Assembly (NCBI GenBank): GCA_963698435.1
Contig: CAVOQV010000005.1
Coordinates: 310,001-374,000, forward strand
DNA from: Sva-07 sp963698435
GTDB lineage: Bacteria > Actinomycetota > Acidimicrobiia > Acidimicrobiales > Ilumatobacteraceae
Direction of reading: 5' to 3'
DNA: 64,000 nt
A model generated the notes under the pieces. That model was not told the origin of the DNA. It ran no database searches and saw nothing but the letters and a program-made list of their open reading frames with translations. Of this stretch, positions 47,001 through 56,159 are shown one piece after another (position 1 is the first letter of the stretch; each line of letters opens with the position of its first letter). The translations under genes and the position numbers were made by a program.

Positions 47001-48723
47001 ACATGCTCACGCCGATGTCGTCGAGGTGCACCGTCGCCGACTCGCCGACGAACACCGACGGGTGCTCGTCGAGCGGCGACAGTCCGAGGTGTTCGAGCAT
47101 CGGCACGAGCTCGGAGATCGTCGTCGGCCGGTCCCGCAGGAACACGCGGAAGCGCCATTCGCCGTCGACCGCGTCGAGCGAGCGACCGAACGACGTCGTG
47201 ATGTCGTGAGTGCCCGACAGCATCGCTTCGACGTTGACGAGGTCGCCGACAGAGGCCTCGGGACGCACACGCGCTTCGTAGTCGGCGGGAACCGACCCGG
47301 CGACGACGGACCATACGCGATGCCCTTCGATCTCGCCGAGCAGATCGACCAGCGCATCCCTGGCCCTCTCGCTCCATGTTCGCGAGGCGGTGTCGATCGA
47401 AGCGACGAGCCGAGCGTTGTCGTCGAGCGGTGCGGCCCGAACGGTCATCGAGATCCGTGCGAGCGAGCTCGTCCCGACCAGCGTCTCGAGGTCACGGACC
47501 TCGCCGCCGTAGTACTCGGACACCAACGCGGCGACCAGTTCGGGCAGAGCGGCGGCGAACCGGGACTGCGGGACGTAGGCGAGCACGGTGGTCCATGGCC
47601 CGACGGGTTCCATCAGGTCGAACACTCTGACGATGTGTCGTTCCTGCAGTCCTGTGATCGCCGAGACCAGCTCGGTCAACTCCGCAACCCCGGATTCGAA
47701 GACGACGTCGCGGGGAAGGGTCTCGATCACGTTGCGGACCGCGCGCCCCGTGTGACTCTCGATGGTTGCACCGACACGGTCGACCACCTGTCCGGCCCGT
47801 TCTCCGATGCCAGGAATCGCGAAGACGCTCTGGCGGTAGGCGGCGCTTCCGAGCAGGCCCACGAACCGAATCTCCGTCCCGTTCGTCGGTACCCGGACGG
47901 CGATGGACGTCATGCGGGCCTGGCGGTGCACGGTGGCCACGGCGTCGGTCCGAGCGATCACGACGGGGTCGTCTCCGTCGTGCGACGGTGGGTCGATGCG
48001 TTCGGGATCGAGACGACGCGACCGGTACTGACCGAGCAGGCTCGCAGGCTGGAGCCGCAACCCGTCGGGCGACGACTCGTAGATCGCTGAACCGAGGAAC
48101 ACGAAGTTCGCATCGGCCAACCACCGCATCAACGCGTCGTCGCCGGCCACGTCGAGGAGCCGCTCCTGCATCGCGGCGAAGTCGCGTACGACCGACTGCA
48201 CGTCGTCGATCGCTGTGCGAACATCGGCTTCGAGCCGTTCACGAGCGTCCGGCGGGCATCGGTCGAGTTCGATCAGGGTCCAGGCCTCGACACGCCCGTC
48301 GGCTGCGTCGACGTCGACCGCCTCGTGACGGTCGTTGCGGGCGACGTTCAGCATCGGATGGATGAGCAGGTGAATGCCAAGCTGATATCGGTCGAGCACC
48401 ATGCGCACGCTGTCGACGAGGAACGGCACGTCGTCGGTGACGAACATCAAGATCGTGCGTTCCGTTTCCCAACCGTCGCGTTCGAGATCGGGCGACAACA
48501 CCTCGACCAAGGTCTCACCGACCCGGCGTACCCGACCGAGTTGGAGGTGCGCGACCGCCGCCGCATAGGCCGCATTCAGTCGCCGAGCATCAGCATCGTC
48601 ACTCGGGATGTCGCGGTAGTAGACCCCGAGGAAGCACTGCAGCAACGGATCGGATGGTCGGCGTTCACCGGCGATCTGGCGCAGACTGTCGATGATGGCT
48701 GCCACGTCGTTGTGAGCGCTCAT
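44017..48723 (-). CDS. gdh: NAD-specific glutamate dehydrogenase, large (GDH-160/180) type
   Basis: A 1,568-residue enzyme of the L-180 family of NAD-GDH. The N-terminal 650 residues are the regulatory ACT-like region (VTDDVPFLVDSVRMVLDR is its conserved start). The catalytic core has RPHAVGFLSEPRPEFEIFV, VHLRGGRIARGGLRWSDRPEDFRTEVLGLVKAQMVKNAV with the catalytic Lys, PTGAKGGFV, and VGIGDMSGDVFGNGM. The C-terminal third is helical. It deaminates glutamate to 2-oxoglutarate for carbon use. Start ATG 48723 has a GAGGA ribosome-binding site; the upstream open frame on this strand is a shadow of the VIT1 gene. Convergent neighbours are none; gltX follows on the same strand 208 bases away. Confidence 0.93.
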   Translation of the reverse strand: MSAHNDVAAIIDSLRQIAGERRPSDPLLQCFLGVYYRDIPSDDADARRLNAAYAAAVAHLQLGRVRRVGETLVEVLSPDLERDGWETERTILMFVTDDVPFLVDSVRMVLDRYQLGIHLLIHPMLNVARNDRHEAVDVDAADGRVEAWTLIELDRCPPDARERLEADVRTAIDDVQSVVRDFAAMQERLLDVAGDDALMRWLADANFVFLGSAIYESSPDGLRLQPASLLGQYRSRRLDPERIDPPSHDGDDPVVIARTDAVATVHRQARMTSIAVRVPTNGTEIRFVGLLGSAAYRQSVFAIPGIGERAGQVVDRVGATIESHTGRAVRNVIETLPRDVVFESGVAELTELVSAITGLQERHIVRVFDLMEPVGPWTTVLAYVPQSRFAAALPELVAALVSEYYGGEVRDLETLVGTSSLARISMTVRAAPLDDNARLVASIDTASRTWSERARDALVDLLGEIEGHRVWSVVAGSVPADYEARVRPEASVGDLVNVEAMLSGTHDITTSFGRSLDAVDGEWRFRVFLRDRPTTISELVPMLEHLGLSPLDEHPSVFVGESATVHLDDIGVSMSAESITDAQHAEVQLAFVELMTGTIEPDGLNRLVLSAGLDRRQIAVLRLYNRYLRQASFPFSSSYVEQSIVRHPEIACKLVELFDTRFDPRPTDPSIAADRSDTVERCRAELHELLDAVPSLDDDRICRAFLTLIDATDRTNAFRGRQEISVKLRPHAVGFLSEPRPEFEIFVCSPFVEGVHLRGGRIARGGLRWSDRPEDFRTEVLGLVKAQMVKNAVIVPTGAKGGFVIKSSEADPGDRDAARAEGIDRYRRFVRGLLDLTDNVVGDRIVHPPDVVIHDGDDPYLVVAADKGTATFSDIANEIAAEYDFWLGDAFASGGSHGYDHKEMGITARGAWESVRRHARVIGKDADTDELTVVGIGDMSGDVFGNGMLLSPHLKLVAAFDHRHVFLDPDPDPAQSHAERQRLFELPRSSWADYDRRLISNGGGVHSRRLKAIAVTPEVRDVLGIDASVTELRPDDLISAILRAPVDLLWNGGIGTYVKASSESHADVGDRANDSLRVDGSELRARIVGEGGNLGLTQRARAEYAINGGLIYTDAIDNSAGVDCSDHEVNIKILLDQLVRDGELTVKQRNALLVEMTSEVARLVLDDNRAQTLALMIARTQSLSMVNVHARYLDTLEAEGYLDRELEFLPSDKQIAERQSAGSGLRAPEFAVMIAYTKNANVVEVLDSDLPDDPALEPDLMEYFPVEIRERFPDAIRSHRLRREIVATTIVNNMVNLAGISFDHRMTEDSGASVSDVARAFLAAREIFGFADIWREIDALGSSIDLDTQIALFLAARRMTERGAVWLLRHRRPPLDIADAVDTFSAGLAFLAESLDGVVSGRVAGDVARVREERVAAGVPVELAERSARWPWLHTGFDIVEIAHSESRNVADAASAYWATFDAFDLGWLWDGVSNLPRSDRWQEQARAALRHDLMTVIADLTRQVMRSADGSPAAWVEANERAVGRALAMHTEIRRAESFDLTTLSVAIRQLRNLTIMAVAPAPEPLA

Positions 48724-48818
48724 GATGTCCTCGCAGGTGTCGGATGCCTCCACCTCAACGTAGCCGCGGGGTGCGTCGGCGCCGGGACACGTCTGGACGC
48801 AGGACCACGCCGCACGGC

Positions 48819-48824
48819 TAGCGT
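48819..48824 (+). promoter_or_regulatory. -10 box of the VIT1-like transporter gene
   Basis: TAGCGT, eight bases before ATG 48833. Confidence 0.45.
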
Positions 48825-48832
48825 TCGTTGCG

Positions 48833-49570
48833 ATGACCCGTCCCGATCTCTCGCCTCGCGACTTGACCCGTCCAGAGCTGCACGGCGGCCACCGCCCGGT
48901 GTCGGGTGGGCTCGCTCGGGCGGCCGTGTTCGGGATCAACGACGGTCTGGTGTCGAACGTGTCGCTGATCCTCGGGTTCGCCGGCTCCGGGGTCGACTCG
49001 TCGGTGGTGCGCCTCGCCGGACTCGCCGGCGCGATCGCCGGCGGGATCTCCATGGCCGCAGGCGAGTGGATCAGCGTGTCCGCCCAGAACGAAATGGTCG
49101 AACGCGAGGTCGCAGTCGAACGTCGCGAACTGGCCCGCAACACCGTTGCCGAGACCGCAGAGCTGGCGGCGATGTACGAGGACCATGGCATCGCGCCGGA
49201 GACGGCCAGGGCTGCCGCCGAGGACGTGATGGCATCGCCGGAAGTCGCCCTGCGGGTACACACCCGCGAGGAACTCGGCGTCGATCCCCACGACCTGCCG
49301 TCGGCGTTCAACGCGGCCGCGATCTCGCTGGCCTGCTTCCTGTTCGGGGCGCTGCTGCCCGTGATCCCGTGGTTCACCGGGGCGACCGGCCTCGCTCCCG
49401 CTGCCAGTTCGGTCACGATCGGCGTCGTCGCCGCCGCCTTCGTCGGAGCGGCCATCGGCCGATATGCCGAACGTTCGATTCTCAAGTCGATCGCACGCCA
49501 GGTCGCGATCGTGTTGGTGGCATGCGCGGTGACGTACAGCATCGGCGAGCTGGTCGGCGTCAATGTCTGA
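48833..49570 (+). CDS. VIT1/CCC1 family iron/manganese transporter
   Basis: A 245-residue membrane protein with the VIT signature ARAAVFGINDGLVSNVSLILGFAGSG and GAIAGGISMAAGEWISVSAQNE in the first two helices, a cytoplasmic Glu-rich helical domain (metal-binding Glu residues in AAMYEDHG and REELGVDPHD), then three more helices. Family members export Fe2+ or Mn2+ from the cytoplasm. It overlaps the next gene by eight bases. Confidence 0.9.
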   Translation: MTRPDLSPRDLTRPELHGGHRPVSGGLARAAVFGINDGLVSNVSLILGFAGSGVDSSVVRLAGLAGAIAGGISMAAGEWISVSAQNEMVEREVAVERRELARNTVAETAELAAMYEDHGIAPETARAAAEDVMASPEVALRVHTREELGVDPHDLPSAFNAAAISLACFLFGALLPVIPWFTGATGLAPAASSVTIGVVAAAFVGAAIGRYAERSILKSIARQVAIVLVACAVTYSIGELVGVNV

Positions 49571-49940
49571 GACACCGACCCAGCGCAACGTCCTCGGCAC
49601 CGAGTTGCAGCCCTGCTCCTACGATCCGATGACCGGCTACTACCGGACCGGATGCTGCGAGCATCGAGGCGACGATCCCGGCATGCACACGGTGTGCTGC
49701 CGGCTCACCGACGACTTCCTCGAGTACTCGAAATCGCAGGGCAACGACCTCACGACTCCGATGCCGCAGTATGGCTTCGCCGGGCTGTCCGCAGGGGATC
49801 AGTGGTGCGTCTGCGCATCGCGATGGAAAGAAGCGTTCGACGCCGGTCACGCCTGTGGAGTGATCCTCGAGTCGACGCACATGTCGACGCTCGAATACGT
49901 CGACCTCGCCGATCTCCGGGCGCACGCGATCGCCCGCTGA
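49563..49940 (+). CDS. DUF2237 family protein
   Basis: A 125-residue protein that matches DUF2237: NVLGTELQPCSYDPMTGYYRTGCCEHRGDDPGMHTVCCRLTDDFLEYSKSQGNDLTTP, PQYGFAGLSAGDQWCVCASRWKEA, and VILESTHMSTLEYV. Six Cys are conserved, suggesting metal binding or redox; function not established. It overlaps the VIT1-like gene and is probably co-translated with it, which hints at a metal-related role. Confidence 0.9.
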   Translation: MSETPTQRNVLGTELQPCSYDPMTGYYRTGCCEHRGDDPGMHTVCCRLTDDFLEYSKSQGNDLTTPMPQYGFAGLSAGDQWCVCASRWKEAFDAGHACGVILESTHMSTLEYVDLADLRAHAIAR

Positions 49941-49985
49941 GGCCCGACCGTGCCGGACAACGCCGTTCGGCCGTTGCGTCGGGCC
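49941..49985. terminator. Hairpin between convergent genes
   Basis: GGCCCGAC at 49941-49948 pairs with GTCGGGCC at 49978-49985, enclosing a further CGGnnnnnCCG stem. It lies immediately after the DUF2237 stop and 30 bases from the end of the cytochrome gene. There is no T-run, so termination is inferred. Confidence 0.5.
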
Positions 49986-50015
49986 CGACTCGATCGAAGG
50001 GCGGCGTGATCCGAG

Positions 50016-50411
50016 TCAGCCGGGCGACTCGCCGGCCTGCTGCGCTCGGACAACGGCGACGATCGCGTCGATCTGGGCGTCACTGATCGCACCGTTGGCA
50101 GGCATCGGCCCGAACTCCCACCGCTCCTCGTCGACCCCATTGCGGATCGCGTCGGCGATCTCGGTATCGGACAGCTGGTCGGGACCGTAGATCGGTTCGA
50201 GCAACGACGGTCCGCGGTCGGTGCCAGCCAGATCGCCACCGTGACACTGAGCGCAGTTGGCGCCGTACAACGCTTCGCCGCGCTCGAGCGTCGTGGTCGG
50301 GCCGTCGGCGCCGCACGCCGCACCGATCGATGCAGCCGCGACCGTGACGACCGCGCCCAGGAGGAGTCGAGGGACGACGAGGGGAAGGAAACGAACGCTG
50401 ACGACGCTCAC
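50016..50411 (-). CDS. Class I cytochrome c lipoprotein
   Basis: A 131-residue exported protein: hydrophobic signal with lipobox IGAAC at about residue 32, then a mono-haem domain with CAQCH (LYGANCAQCHGGDLAGTDRGPSL) and the distal Met in FGPMPANGAISDAQI. It carries electrons at the outer face of the membrane; partner oxidase not in the window. The GTG at 50411 is chosen because it places the signal peptide properly; further upstream codons would overlap the divergent promoter of the M14 gene. Confidence 0.85.
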   Translation of the reverse strand: MSVVSVRFLPLVVPRLLLGAVVTVAAASIGAACGADGPTTTLERGEALYGANCAQCHGGDLAGTDRGPSLLEPIYGPDQLSDTEIADAIRNGVDEERWEFGPMPANGAISDAQIDAIVAVVRAQQAGESPG

Positions 50412-50441
50412 GGGCGCCAGTGTGGCACCGCGAGGGTCCGG

Positions 50442-50447
50442 TACGGT
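50442..50447 (+). promoter_or_regulatory. -10 box of the M14 lipoprotein gene
   Basis: TACGGT, seven bases before the GTG at 50455. Confidence 0.45.
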
Positions 50448-50454
50448 CGCTTCG

Positions 50455-51361
50455 GTGAAACGAACGACCTTGCTCGCCGTCGCCGTCGCCCTCGGGACTG
50501 TTGCGTGCGGATCAGACTCGGCCAACACGATCGTTCGCGGCGCCGTCGACGCCGACTCCGGCGAGCACGAACGCATCCAGCACCACGACGACCAACACCA
50601 GCGCACCCGACACCTCGACGACGAGCACGTCGACGACGACCAGCAGCACCAGCACGACCAGCACCACGACGACGCTCGCCATTCCGTTGGCGGTCGGGCC
50701 GCTCGACCTCGACGCCGATCAGGTTGGCCTCGGGCTGTCGGCCGGTGGGCGACCGATCGTCGCCGAGCGATTGGGCACGGTCGGCGGGCGGCGGGTCCTG
50801 GTGATCGGGGTGATCCACGGCGACGAGGACGCGGGCGTGGCGATCGTCGACGAACTCCGATCGGAGCCAGTGCCGGAGGGGGTCGAGCTGTGGATCGTCG
50901 AGTCGATGAACCCGGACGGTCAGGCGAACCAGGCGCGCGCCAACGACAACGGCGTCGACCTGAACCGGAACTTCCCCTACCGATGGGGTCCGATCGGGGT
51001 GCCCGGCGACTCGCAGTACGCAGGCCCCGGACCAGCGAGCGAGCCCGAGACGCAGGCGATGGTCAACTTCATGAGCCAGCTGCGTCCCGACATCACGGTC
51101 TGGTACCACCAGGACCTGTTCGTCGTGAATCCGTCCGACGGCCGAGAAGGGCGCGTGCGAGAACGCTACGCGCAGCTCACCGGTCTCCCGATGGGCCAGA
51201 TCACCGGCGGCACCTACACCGGCATCGCAGCGACGTGGGCACGCAACGAATTCCGACCCGACGACGGCGTGGCATTCATCGTCGAACTCGGCCCCGCTCT
51301 CTCGCCGATCGAGGCGATCATGCACGCAGACGCCGTACGCACCATCGCCGTCGAAGGCTGA
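50455..51361 (+). CDS. M14-family metallocarboxypeptidase lipoprotein, frameshifted as sequenced
   Basis: The first 25 residues, VKRTTLLAVAVALGTVACGS, form a lipoprotein signal in one frame. A Thr/Ser-rich linker and an M14 domain follow in the other frame. Domain landmarks: VIGVIHGDEDAG (zinc His and Glu), NPDGQANQARANDNGVDLNRNFP (substrate-binding Asn-Arg), WYHQDLF (third zinc ligand) and FIVELGP (catalytic Glu). The indel lies between 50520 and 50560. The domain resembles MpaA-type murein peptide amidases and zinc carboxypeptidases; a cell-wall peptide substrate is likely. Restored length about 301 residues. Confidence 0.78.
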
Positions 51362-51387
51362 TCGCCGCAGGTGTGACCCTGCCGCGG

Positions 51388-52285
51388 TCAGCTCAGCCAG
51401 GCGATGATCGCTGCGGCGACGTCCTCACCGCGGTCGTCCTGGAGGAAGTGGCCGCCGGGTTCGAAGGTCTGGTGAGGCTGGCCGGCGGCGCCGGGAATGC
51501 GGTCGACGAACGTGCTCTGGAGATGTCCGAGAACGATGTCACCCGGCGTCCACAGCGTGAGCACCGGCATGGTCCACTGCTCCCACACCGCCCACGCGGC
51601 CTGGTTGGCGGGCACCGCCGGATCGTCGGGTGAGGTCGGCACGAGGAGCGGGAACTCGCGGGCACCGGCGAGGTACGTCTCGTCAGGGAACGGTGCCCGG
51701 TACGCGTCCATCTCGGCCTCGGTGAGGTCGCGGGCCGTGCACGCTCTGCCGAGCAGTGCGCCACAGTCCATCGGGTCCATCACCTGCGACATCCGCTGCC
51801 ACATCATGAACCCATCGCCCATCGGCTCACCTGCCGGCAGTGCGGTGTTGCCGATCACGACCCGGTCGAACCAGTTCGGCTGTTCCGCGACCATCCGCAG
51901 CCCGAGCAGCCCACCCCAGTCCTGCACGAATACGTGGAAGCCACCGGCCGGGCGGTCGAGACCTCCGACGAACTCGGTCAACCAGGCAACGTGGTTGGCG
52001 TAGGTGTAGGCCGACCGATCGATCGGTTTGTCGGAGCGGCCGAACCCGATCAGGTCAGGAGCGATGATCCGATGGCCGGCACCGACGAGCAGCGGGATCA
52101 TTCGGCGGTACAGGTAGCCCCAGGTCGGCTCGCCGTGCAGCAGGAGAAACGTGCCCGCCTCACCCGATCCTTCCTCGACGTACGCCATCCGGAGACCGTC
52201 GACATCGACGTACTTCGGCGTGTACGGGAACTCGAACAAGATCGTCGAAGCGATCGTCGGGGGTGCGGACGAACGGGACCGTCAT
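51388..52285 (-). CDS. Haloalkane dehalogenase family protein, frameshifted near its start
   Basis: Restored length is 298 residues. LLLHGEPTWGYLYRRMIP (oxyanion region), DLIGFGRSDKP, HVFVQDWGGLLG with nucleophile Asp and halide-binding Trp, and GGHFLQDDRGED with the catalytic His are hallmarks of DhlA/DmbA-type dehalogenases. As sequenced, the long frame starts only at TTG 52239. The family's usual N-terminus, VRTPDDRFDDL before FEFPYTPKYV, is found upstream in another frame from ATG 52285; one extra G at about 52236-52240 accounts for it. Natural substrate unknown; related hydrolases also act on epoxides. Confidence 0.85.
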
Positions 52286-52356
52286 CGTGCGAGCCTCATC
52301 AGCCGAGCATGCCATGACGACGGCCGACCGAGCGACCGCTACTGTCCAGTGGCACC

Positions 52357-53707
52357 GTGACTCCCGACGATCTCCGCTCCCTGGTCAGCGCCGGCGAGGT
52401 CGACACGGTGCTGGCCGCCTTCACCGACGGGTACGGCCGTCTGCTGGGCAAGCGCCTCGACGCGGCCTTCTTCGTCGACCACACGATGCAGCACGGAACG
52501 CATGCCTGCGACTACCTGCTGACCGTCGACATGGAGATGGAGCCCGTCGCCGGGTACGAGTACGCCAGCTGGGAACTCGGCTACGGCGACTTCCACCTCG
52601 TCGCCGACCTCGCGACGCTCGCCCGCGCCGGTTGGACCGACACGTCGGCGATCGTGCTGTGCGACGTCGTCGACGTCCAGACGCACGACGCCGGTCGCAG
52701 TCGCTCCCCGTTCGATGCTCGCGACCCAGGTCGAGCGCGCCGCCGAGCTCGGCTTCACGATCCAAGCTGCGTCGGAGCTGGAGTTCTTCCTCTTCGACGA
52801 CTCCTACCGCGACGCTCATCGCAAGGGATACGCCGATCTCGAACCCGCCGGCTGGTACATCGAGGACTACCACCTGCTGCAGGGCGCTCGCGTCGAGGGG
52901 TACGTCGGAGCTGCCCGACGAGCACTCACCTCGACCGGGATCCCGGTCGAGAGCTCCAAGGGCGAGTCGGGACGCGGGCAGCACGAGCTGAACATCCGGT
53001 ACGCCGACGTGTCGACGATGGCCGACCGTCACAGCCTGATGAAGCACGTGATGAAGGAGCTGGCCGAGTCGCAGGACGTCAGCGTCACGTTCATGGCGAA
53101 GCCCTCCAGCGGCGAGGCGGGCAGCAGCAGCCATCTCCACCTCAGCCTGTGGGACGCCGACGCCGAGGCGAACGTGTTCGACGTCGGCGGCGAACGCAGC
53201 GATGTCTTCCGCTGGTTCCTCGGCGGCTGGATGGCCGGCACCGCCGACTTCATGGCGTTCTACGCGCCGACGATCAACTCGTACAAGCGCTACGTCGACG
53301 GGTCATGGGCACCCACCCGCATCGCCTGGTCGCAGGACAATCGCACCGCCGGATTCCGAGTGGTCGGCGAGGGTCCGAGCCTCCGGATCGAATGCCGGAT
53401 CCCCGGCGCCGACTGCAACCCGTACCTCGCCTACACCGCGGCGATCGCGAGCGGGCTCCGCGGAGTCGAGGAGCAGATCGAGCCGCCACTGGCGTTCGAG
53501 GGTGACGTGTACGCGGCCGCAGATCTCCCACACGTACCCCGCACCCTCGAACACGCGACCGAGTGCTTCGACGCCAGCACGCTGGTTCGCGACACGCTCG
53601 GCACGGCGGTCACCGACCACTACGTGAAGTTCTTCCAGGTCGAGGTCGACGCCTTCCAGGCGTCGGTGACCGACTGGGAACGCCAGCGCTACTTCGAACG
53701 GATCTGA
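52357..53707 (+). CDS. Glutamine synthetase-like (gamma-glutamyl ligase) protein, frameshifted as sequenced
   Basis: Restored length is 449 residues. N-terminal beta-grasp: VLAAFTDGYGRLLGKRL. Catalytic domain: ASELEFFLFD (metal Glu), ESSKGESGRGQHELNI (second metal Glu and the GQHE signature), KPSSGEAGSSSHLHLSL (ATP/metal His), and NSYKRYVDGSWAPTRIAW with the substrate Arg region. One extra G at about 52690 splits the gene; removing it gives HDPVAVAPRSML. It is a GlnA-like family member rather than housekeeping GlnA (the tyrosine-adenylylation loop is absent); possible substrates are polyamines or amino acids. Its last 19 bases overlap the convergent GH13 gene. Confidence 0.83.
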
Positions 53708-55263
53708 ACCGCGGACGCTCCGCGGCCCAGCACCACCGCTTCGTCCGCAGCCAACTGCGCACCCGGGCCGGTGCGAGCGGGCGACGTCGAGAGGAGCACC
53801 TCGACGTCGCTGCCACGGAGGTCGGCGGGCCACGCCACCGGCGCCGACGTGACGTTGACAAGGGTCGTGACGACGTCGTCGTCCAGACGCCGATCGAACC
53901 TGATCATGGCGCCGTCGATCGGCATGATGTCCATGCGCCCTCGACGCAACACGACAAGCCGTCGACGCAAGTCGAGCAACCGGTGATAGAGCGAGTAGAT
54001 CGAGGCGGCATCGACGACCTGGAGGTCGGCGGCATGGGTCGCAGCATTGACCGGAAACGGCAACCAGGGTCGCGTGGGCCAGCCGTGACCCGTCTCCTCG
54101 TCGCCGTCGGCGGTCCATGGAATCGGAGCGCGGCACCCGTCCCGACCGTCGGGGTCGACGACGCGATCGTCCGGCACGACGGCATCCTCGAGACCGAGTT
54201 CCTCGCCGGCATACAGGAACGGCGTCCCACGGGCGGTCAACGCCATGACCGCTGCGGCGCGAGCCCGCGCCTCGCTGCCGTAGCGGGAGCGGTGCCGGAC
54301 CTGGTCGTGGTTCGACAGGACGAATGTGGGCCAACGTGGTTCGGCAAAGTCGTCCTCCATCTTCGCCAGCGCCTCACCCATGCCATCCGCGTCCCATGGC
54401 GAGTGCAGCGGACGGAAGTCGAACGACAGGTGCAACTCCGGCGCGTCCGGTGTGCCGACGTAGGAGGCGCTCTCACCATCGCGCAACAGGTACACCTCTC
54501 CCACCATCATCGGCTCGTGGTCGTACCCGTCGAGGAGCGACCGGATCCTGCGGAGCAGTTCGTGGCCGAAGGGACGATCGGTGGCGAGCAGCGGGAACTT
54601 CCAGAAGGGGTCGGGGAGGTCGGGGAGGTCGGTTCCCTTGCCGATCAAGTTGACGACATCGGCCCGGAACCCGTCGACGCCGCGGTCCAGCCAGTAGCGC
54701 AGCGTGGCGTGCATCGCCGCCTCCACCTCGGGGTTCGCCCAGTTGAGGTCTGGCTGCTCCGAGAGGAACAGGTGCAGGTACGACTGTTCGGTGGCGTCGT
54801 CGTGCGTCCACGCCGGCACCTGCTTGAACATCGCCTGCCAATTGTTCGGTGGCGACCCATCGGCCCGTGCGTCCTCCCACACATACCAGCCGCGCTTCGG
54901 GTTGTCGCGCGACGATCGCGACTCGACGAACCAGGGGTGCTGGTCGGAGCTGTGGTTCGGCACCCAGTCGAGCAGCAGCCGCATCCCCCGCTCGTGGACG
55001 CCGGCGATCAGGGCGTCGAAGTCGGCGTCAGTGCCGAACACCGGGTCGATGCCGCAGTAGTCGGCGACGTCGTAGCCGAAGTCGCGCATCGGCGAGGTGA
55101 AGATCGGCGACAGCCAGAGCGCGTCGACGCCGAGGTCCGCCAGGTAGTCGAGCTTCGAGGTGATGCCGGCGAGGTCACCGATGCCGTCGCCATTCGAGTC
55201 GGCGAACGACCGTGGATAGATCTGATAGACGACGGCGTCGCGCCACCACGGCGTGTCACTCAT
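53689..55263 (-). CDS. GH13 alpha-glucosidase
   Basis: A 524-residue GH13 enzyme: WWRDAVVYQIYPRSFADSNGDGIGDL, DWVPNHSSDQH (region I), GVDGFRADVVNLIGK with nucleophile Asp, MVGEVYLL with the acid Glu, and LSNHDQVRH with the transition-state Asp. Sequence around these motifs fits oligo-1,6-/alpha-glucosidases acting on maltose, isomaltose or trehalose-like sugars. No signal peptide, so cytoplasmic. Its ATG overlaps the stop of the upstream dioxygenase gene (ATGA). Confidence 0.92.
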   Translation of the reverse strand: MSDTPWWRDAVVYQIYPRSFADSNGDGIGDLAGITSKLDYLADLGVDALWLSPIFTSPMRDFGYDVADYCGIDPVFGTDADFDALIAGVHERGMRLLLDWVPNHSSDQHPWFVESRSSRDNPKRGWYVWEDARADGSPPNNWQAMFKQVPAWTHDDATEQSYLHLFLSEQPDLNWANPEVEAAMHATLRYWLDRGVDGFRADVVNLIGKGTDLPDLPDPFWKFPLLATDRPFGHELLRRIRSLLDGYDHEPMMVGEVYLLRDGESASYVGTPDAPELHLSFDFRPLHSPWDADGMGEALAKMEDDFAEPRWPTFVLSNHDQVRHRSRYGSEARARAAAVMALTARGTPFLYAGEELGLEDAVVPDDRVVDPDGRDGCRAPIPWTADGDEETGHGWPTRPWLPFPVNAATHAADLQVVDAASIYSLYHRLLDLRRRLVVLRRGRMDIMPIDGAMIRFDRRLDDDVVTTLVNVTSAPVAWPADLRGSDVEVLLSTSPARTGPGAQLAADEAVVLGRGASAVQIRSK

Positions 55264-56045
55264 GCGAGACCGACCAGCGGATTGAGGTCGCTTGCGGCAA
55301 GTTCGCCCGGTTCGGTGTTGCGCAACCAGATGAGCCGATCGAGCGTCTGGCCATCGTTGGTCGGCTCGATCACTCGGGCGCCGTCGGCGAACCAGATCAC
55401 GGTCATCACCTCTCGATCATGTGCTGTGAGGTTGGGGTTCGCCCGGTGCAGCGTCCAGCCGAGATGAAAGCTGGCGTCGCCGGCGCGCATCGGACCGGTC
55501 GACTTCCCGGCGATGTCGGCCTCGGCGAGGTAACGGTCGTAGAAGGCGTCGGCCTCGTCGGAGATCGCCTCGTCGCCGATCGGACCGCGGTGCGTGCCGA
55601 CGGCGAACTCGAGGTCACCCATCTCGGGGTCGACGTCGTGGAGCGGCAGCCACATCGTGATCGTGCGGTCGGTGTCGAGTGGCCAGTACCACTGATCCTG
55701 GTGCCACGGGGTGTGTCCACCACCGGCGACCTTGAACAACGCCTGGTCGTGGTACACGCGCACCGCATCAACGCCGAGGAGGGCGGCCGCCGTTCGCGCG
55801 AGTTCCGGGTGCAGGGTGATCTCGGCGACCGCCGCATCGGACCGCCACAGGTTCATGTACTGGTCGAAGGCGGCCTGGTAGGTCTCGTTGCCGGGCGGGA
55901 GTTCGACCTTGAACGCCGTCGACAACGCCGCGTTGACGAGGCCACGGAAACGTGCCACCTCATCGGGCGCAAGGAGCCCGCGCACGATGACCTGGCCGTC
56001 GCGTTCGAGTTCCGCGCACTGGCTCGTCAGGTCTCGTTCGACCAC
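55260..56045 (-). CDS. Phytanoyl-CoA dioxygenase family protein
   Basis: A 261-residue Fe(II)/2-oxoglutarate dioxygenase. The facial triad is WHQDQWYW (His and Asp) and the distal His in LGWTLHRANPN; the Arg for 2-oxoglutarate is probably in LHRANPN-LTAHDR. EMGDLEFAVGTHRGP is the typical core strand. Family members hydroxylate lipids or small natural products. GTG 56045 is preferred; a longer frame reaches 56099. Translational overlap with the GH13 gene suggests a shared transcript, although a common pathway is not evident. Confidence 0.82.
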   Translation of the reverse strand: MVERDLTSQCAELERDGQVIVRGLLAPDEVARFRGLVNAALSTAFKVELPPGNETYQAAFDQYMNLWRSDAAVAEITLHPELARTAAALLGVDAVRVYHDQALFKVAGGGHTPWHQDQWYWPLDTDRTITMWLPLHDVDPEMGDLEFAVGTHRGPIGDEAISDEADAFYDRYLAEADIAGKSTGPMRAGDASFHLGWTLHRANPNLTAHDREVMTVIWFADGARVIEPTNDGQTLDRLIWLRNTEPGELAASDLNPLVGLA

Positions 56046-56159
56046 CGACTCAGTCTGCCATCGACCGCCACTGCCCGAGATGGCGCGTTCTCGTTGCACT
56101 CAGCGCAACCGTATCGCGATCTCTCGGGTGGGGTGGGGTGGTCGGTGAACGCGGCAGGG

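Noticed and set aside
45970..48090. A 706-codon open frame on the plus strand inside the NAD-GDH gene
   Set aside because: It is the antisense shadow of a conserved enzyme; rich in Arg, His, Asp and Val as expected from complementary high-GC codons, with no recognisable domain.
48724..49575. N-terminal extension of NAD-GDH by about 280 codons
   Set aside because: It is antisense to the VIT1-like gene, and ATG 48723 has a ribosome-binding site and the family's usual start.
50501..51361. M14 gene starting at 50501 without a signal peptide
   Set aside because: That start lies in a Thr-rich linker, while a canonical lipoprotein signal with promoter box lies just upstream in another frame; a small indel explains both.
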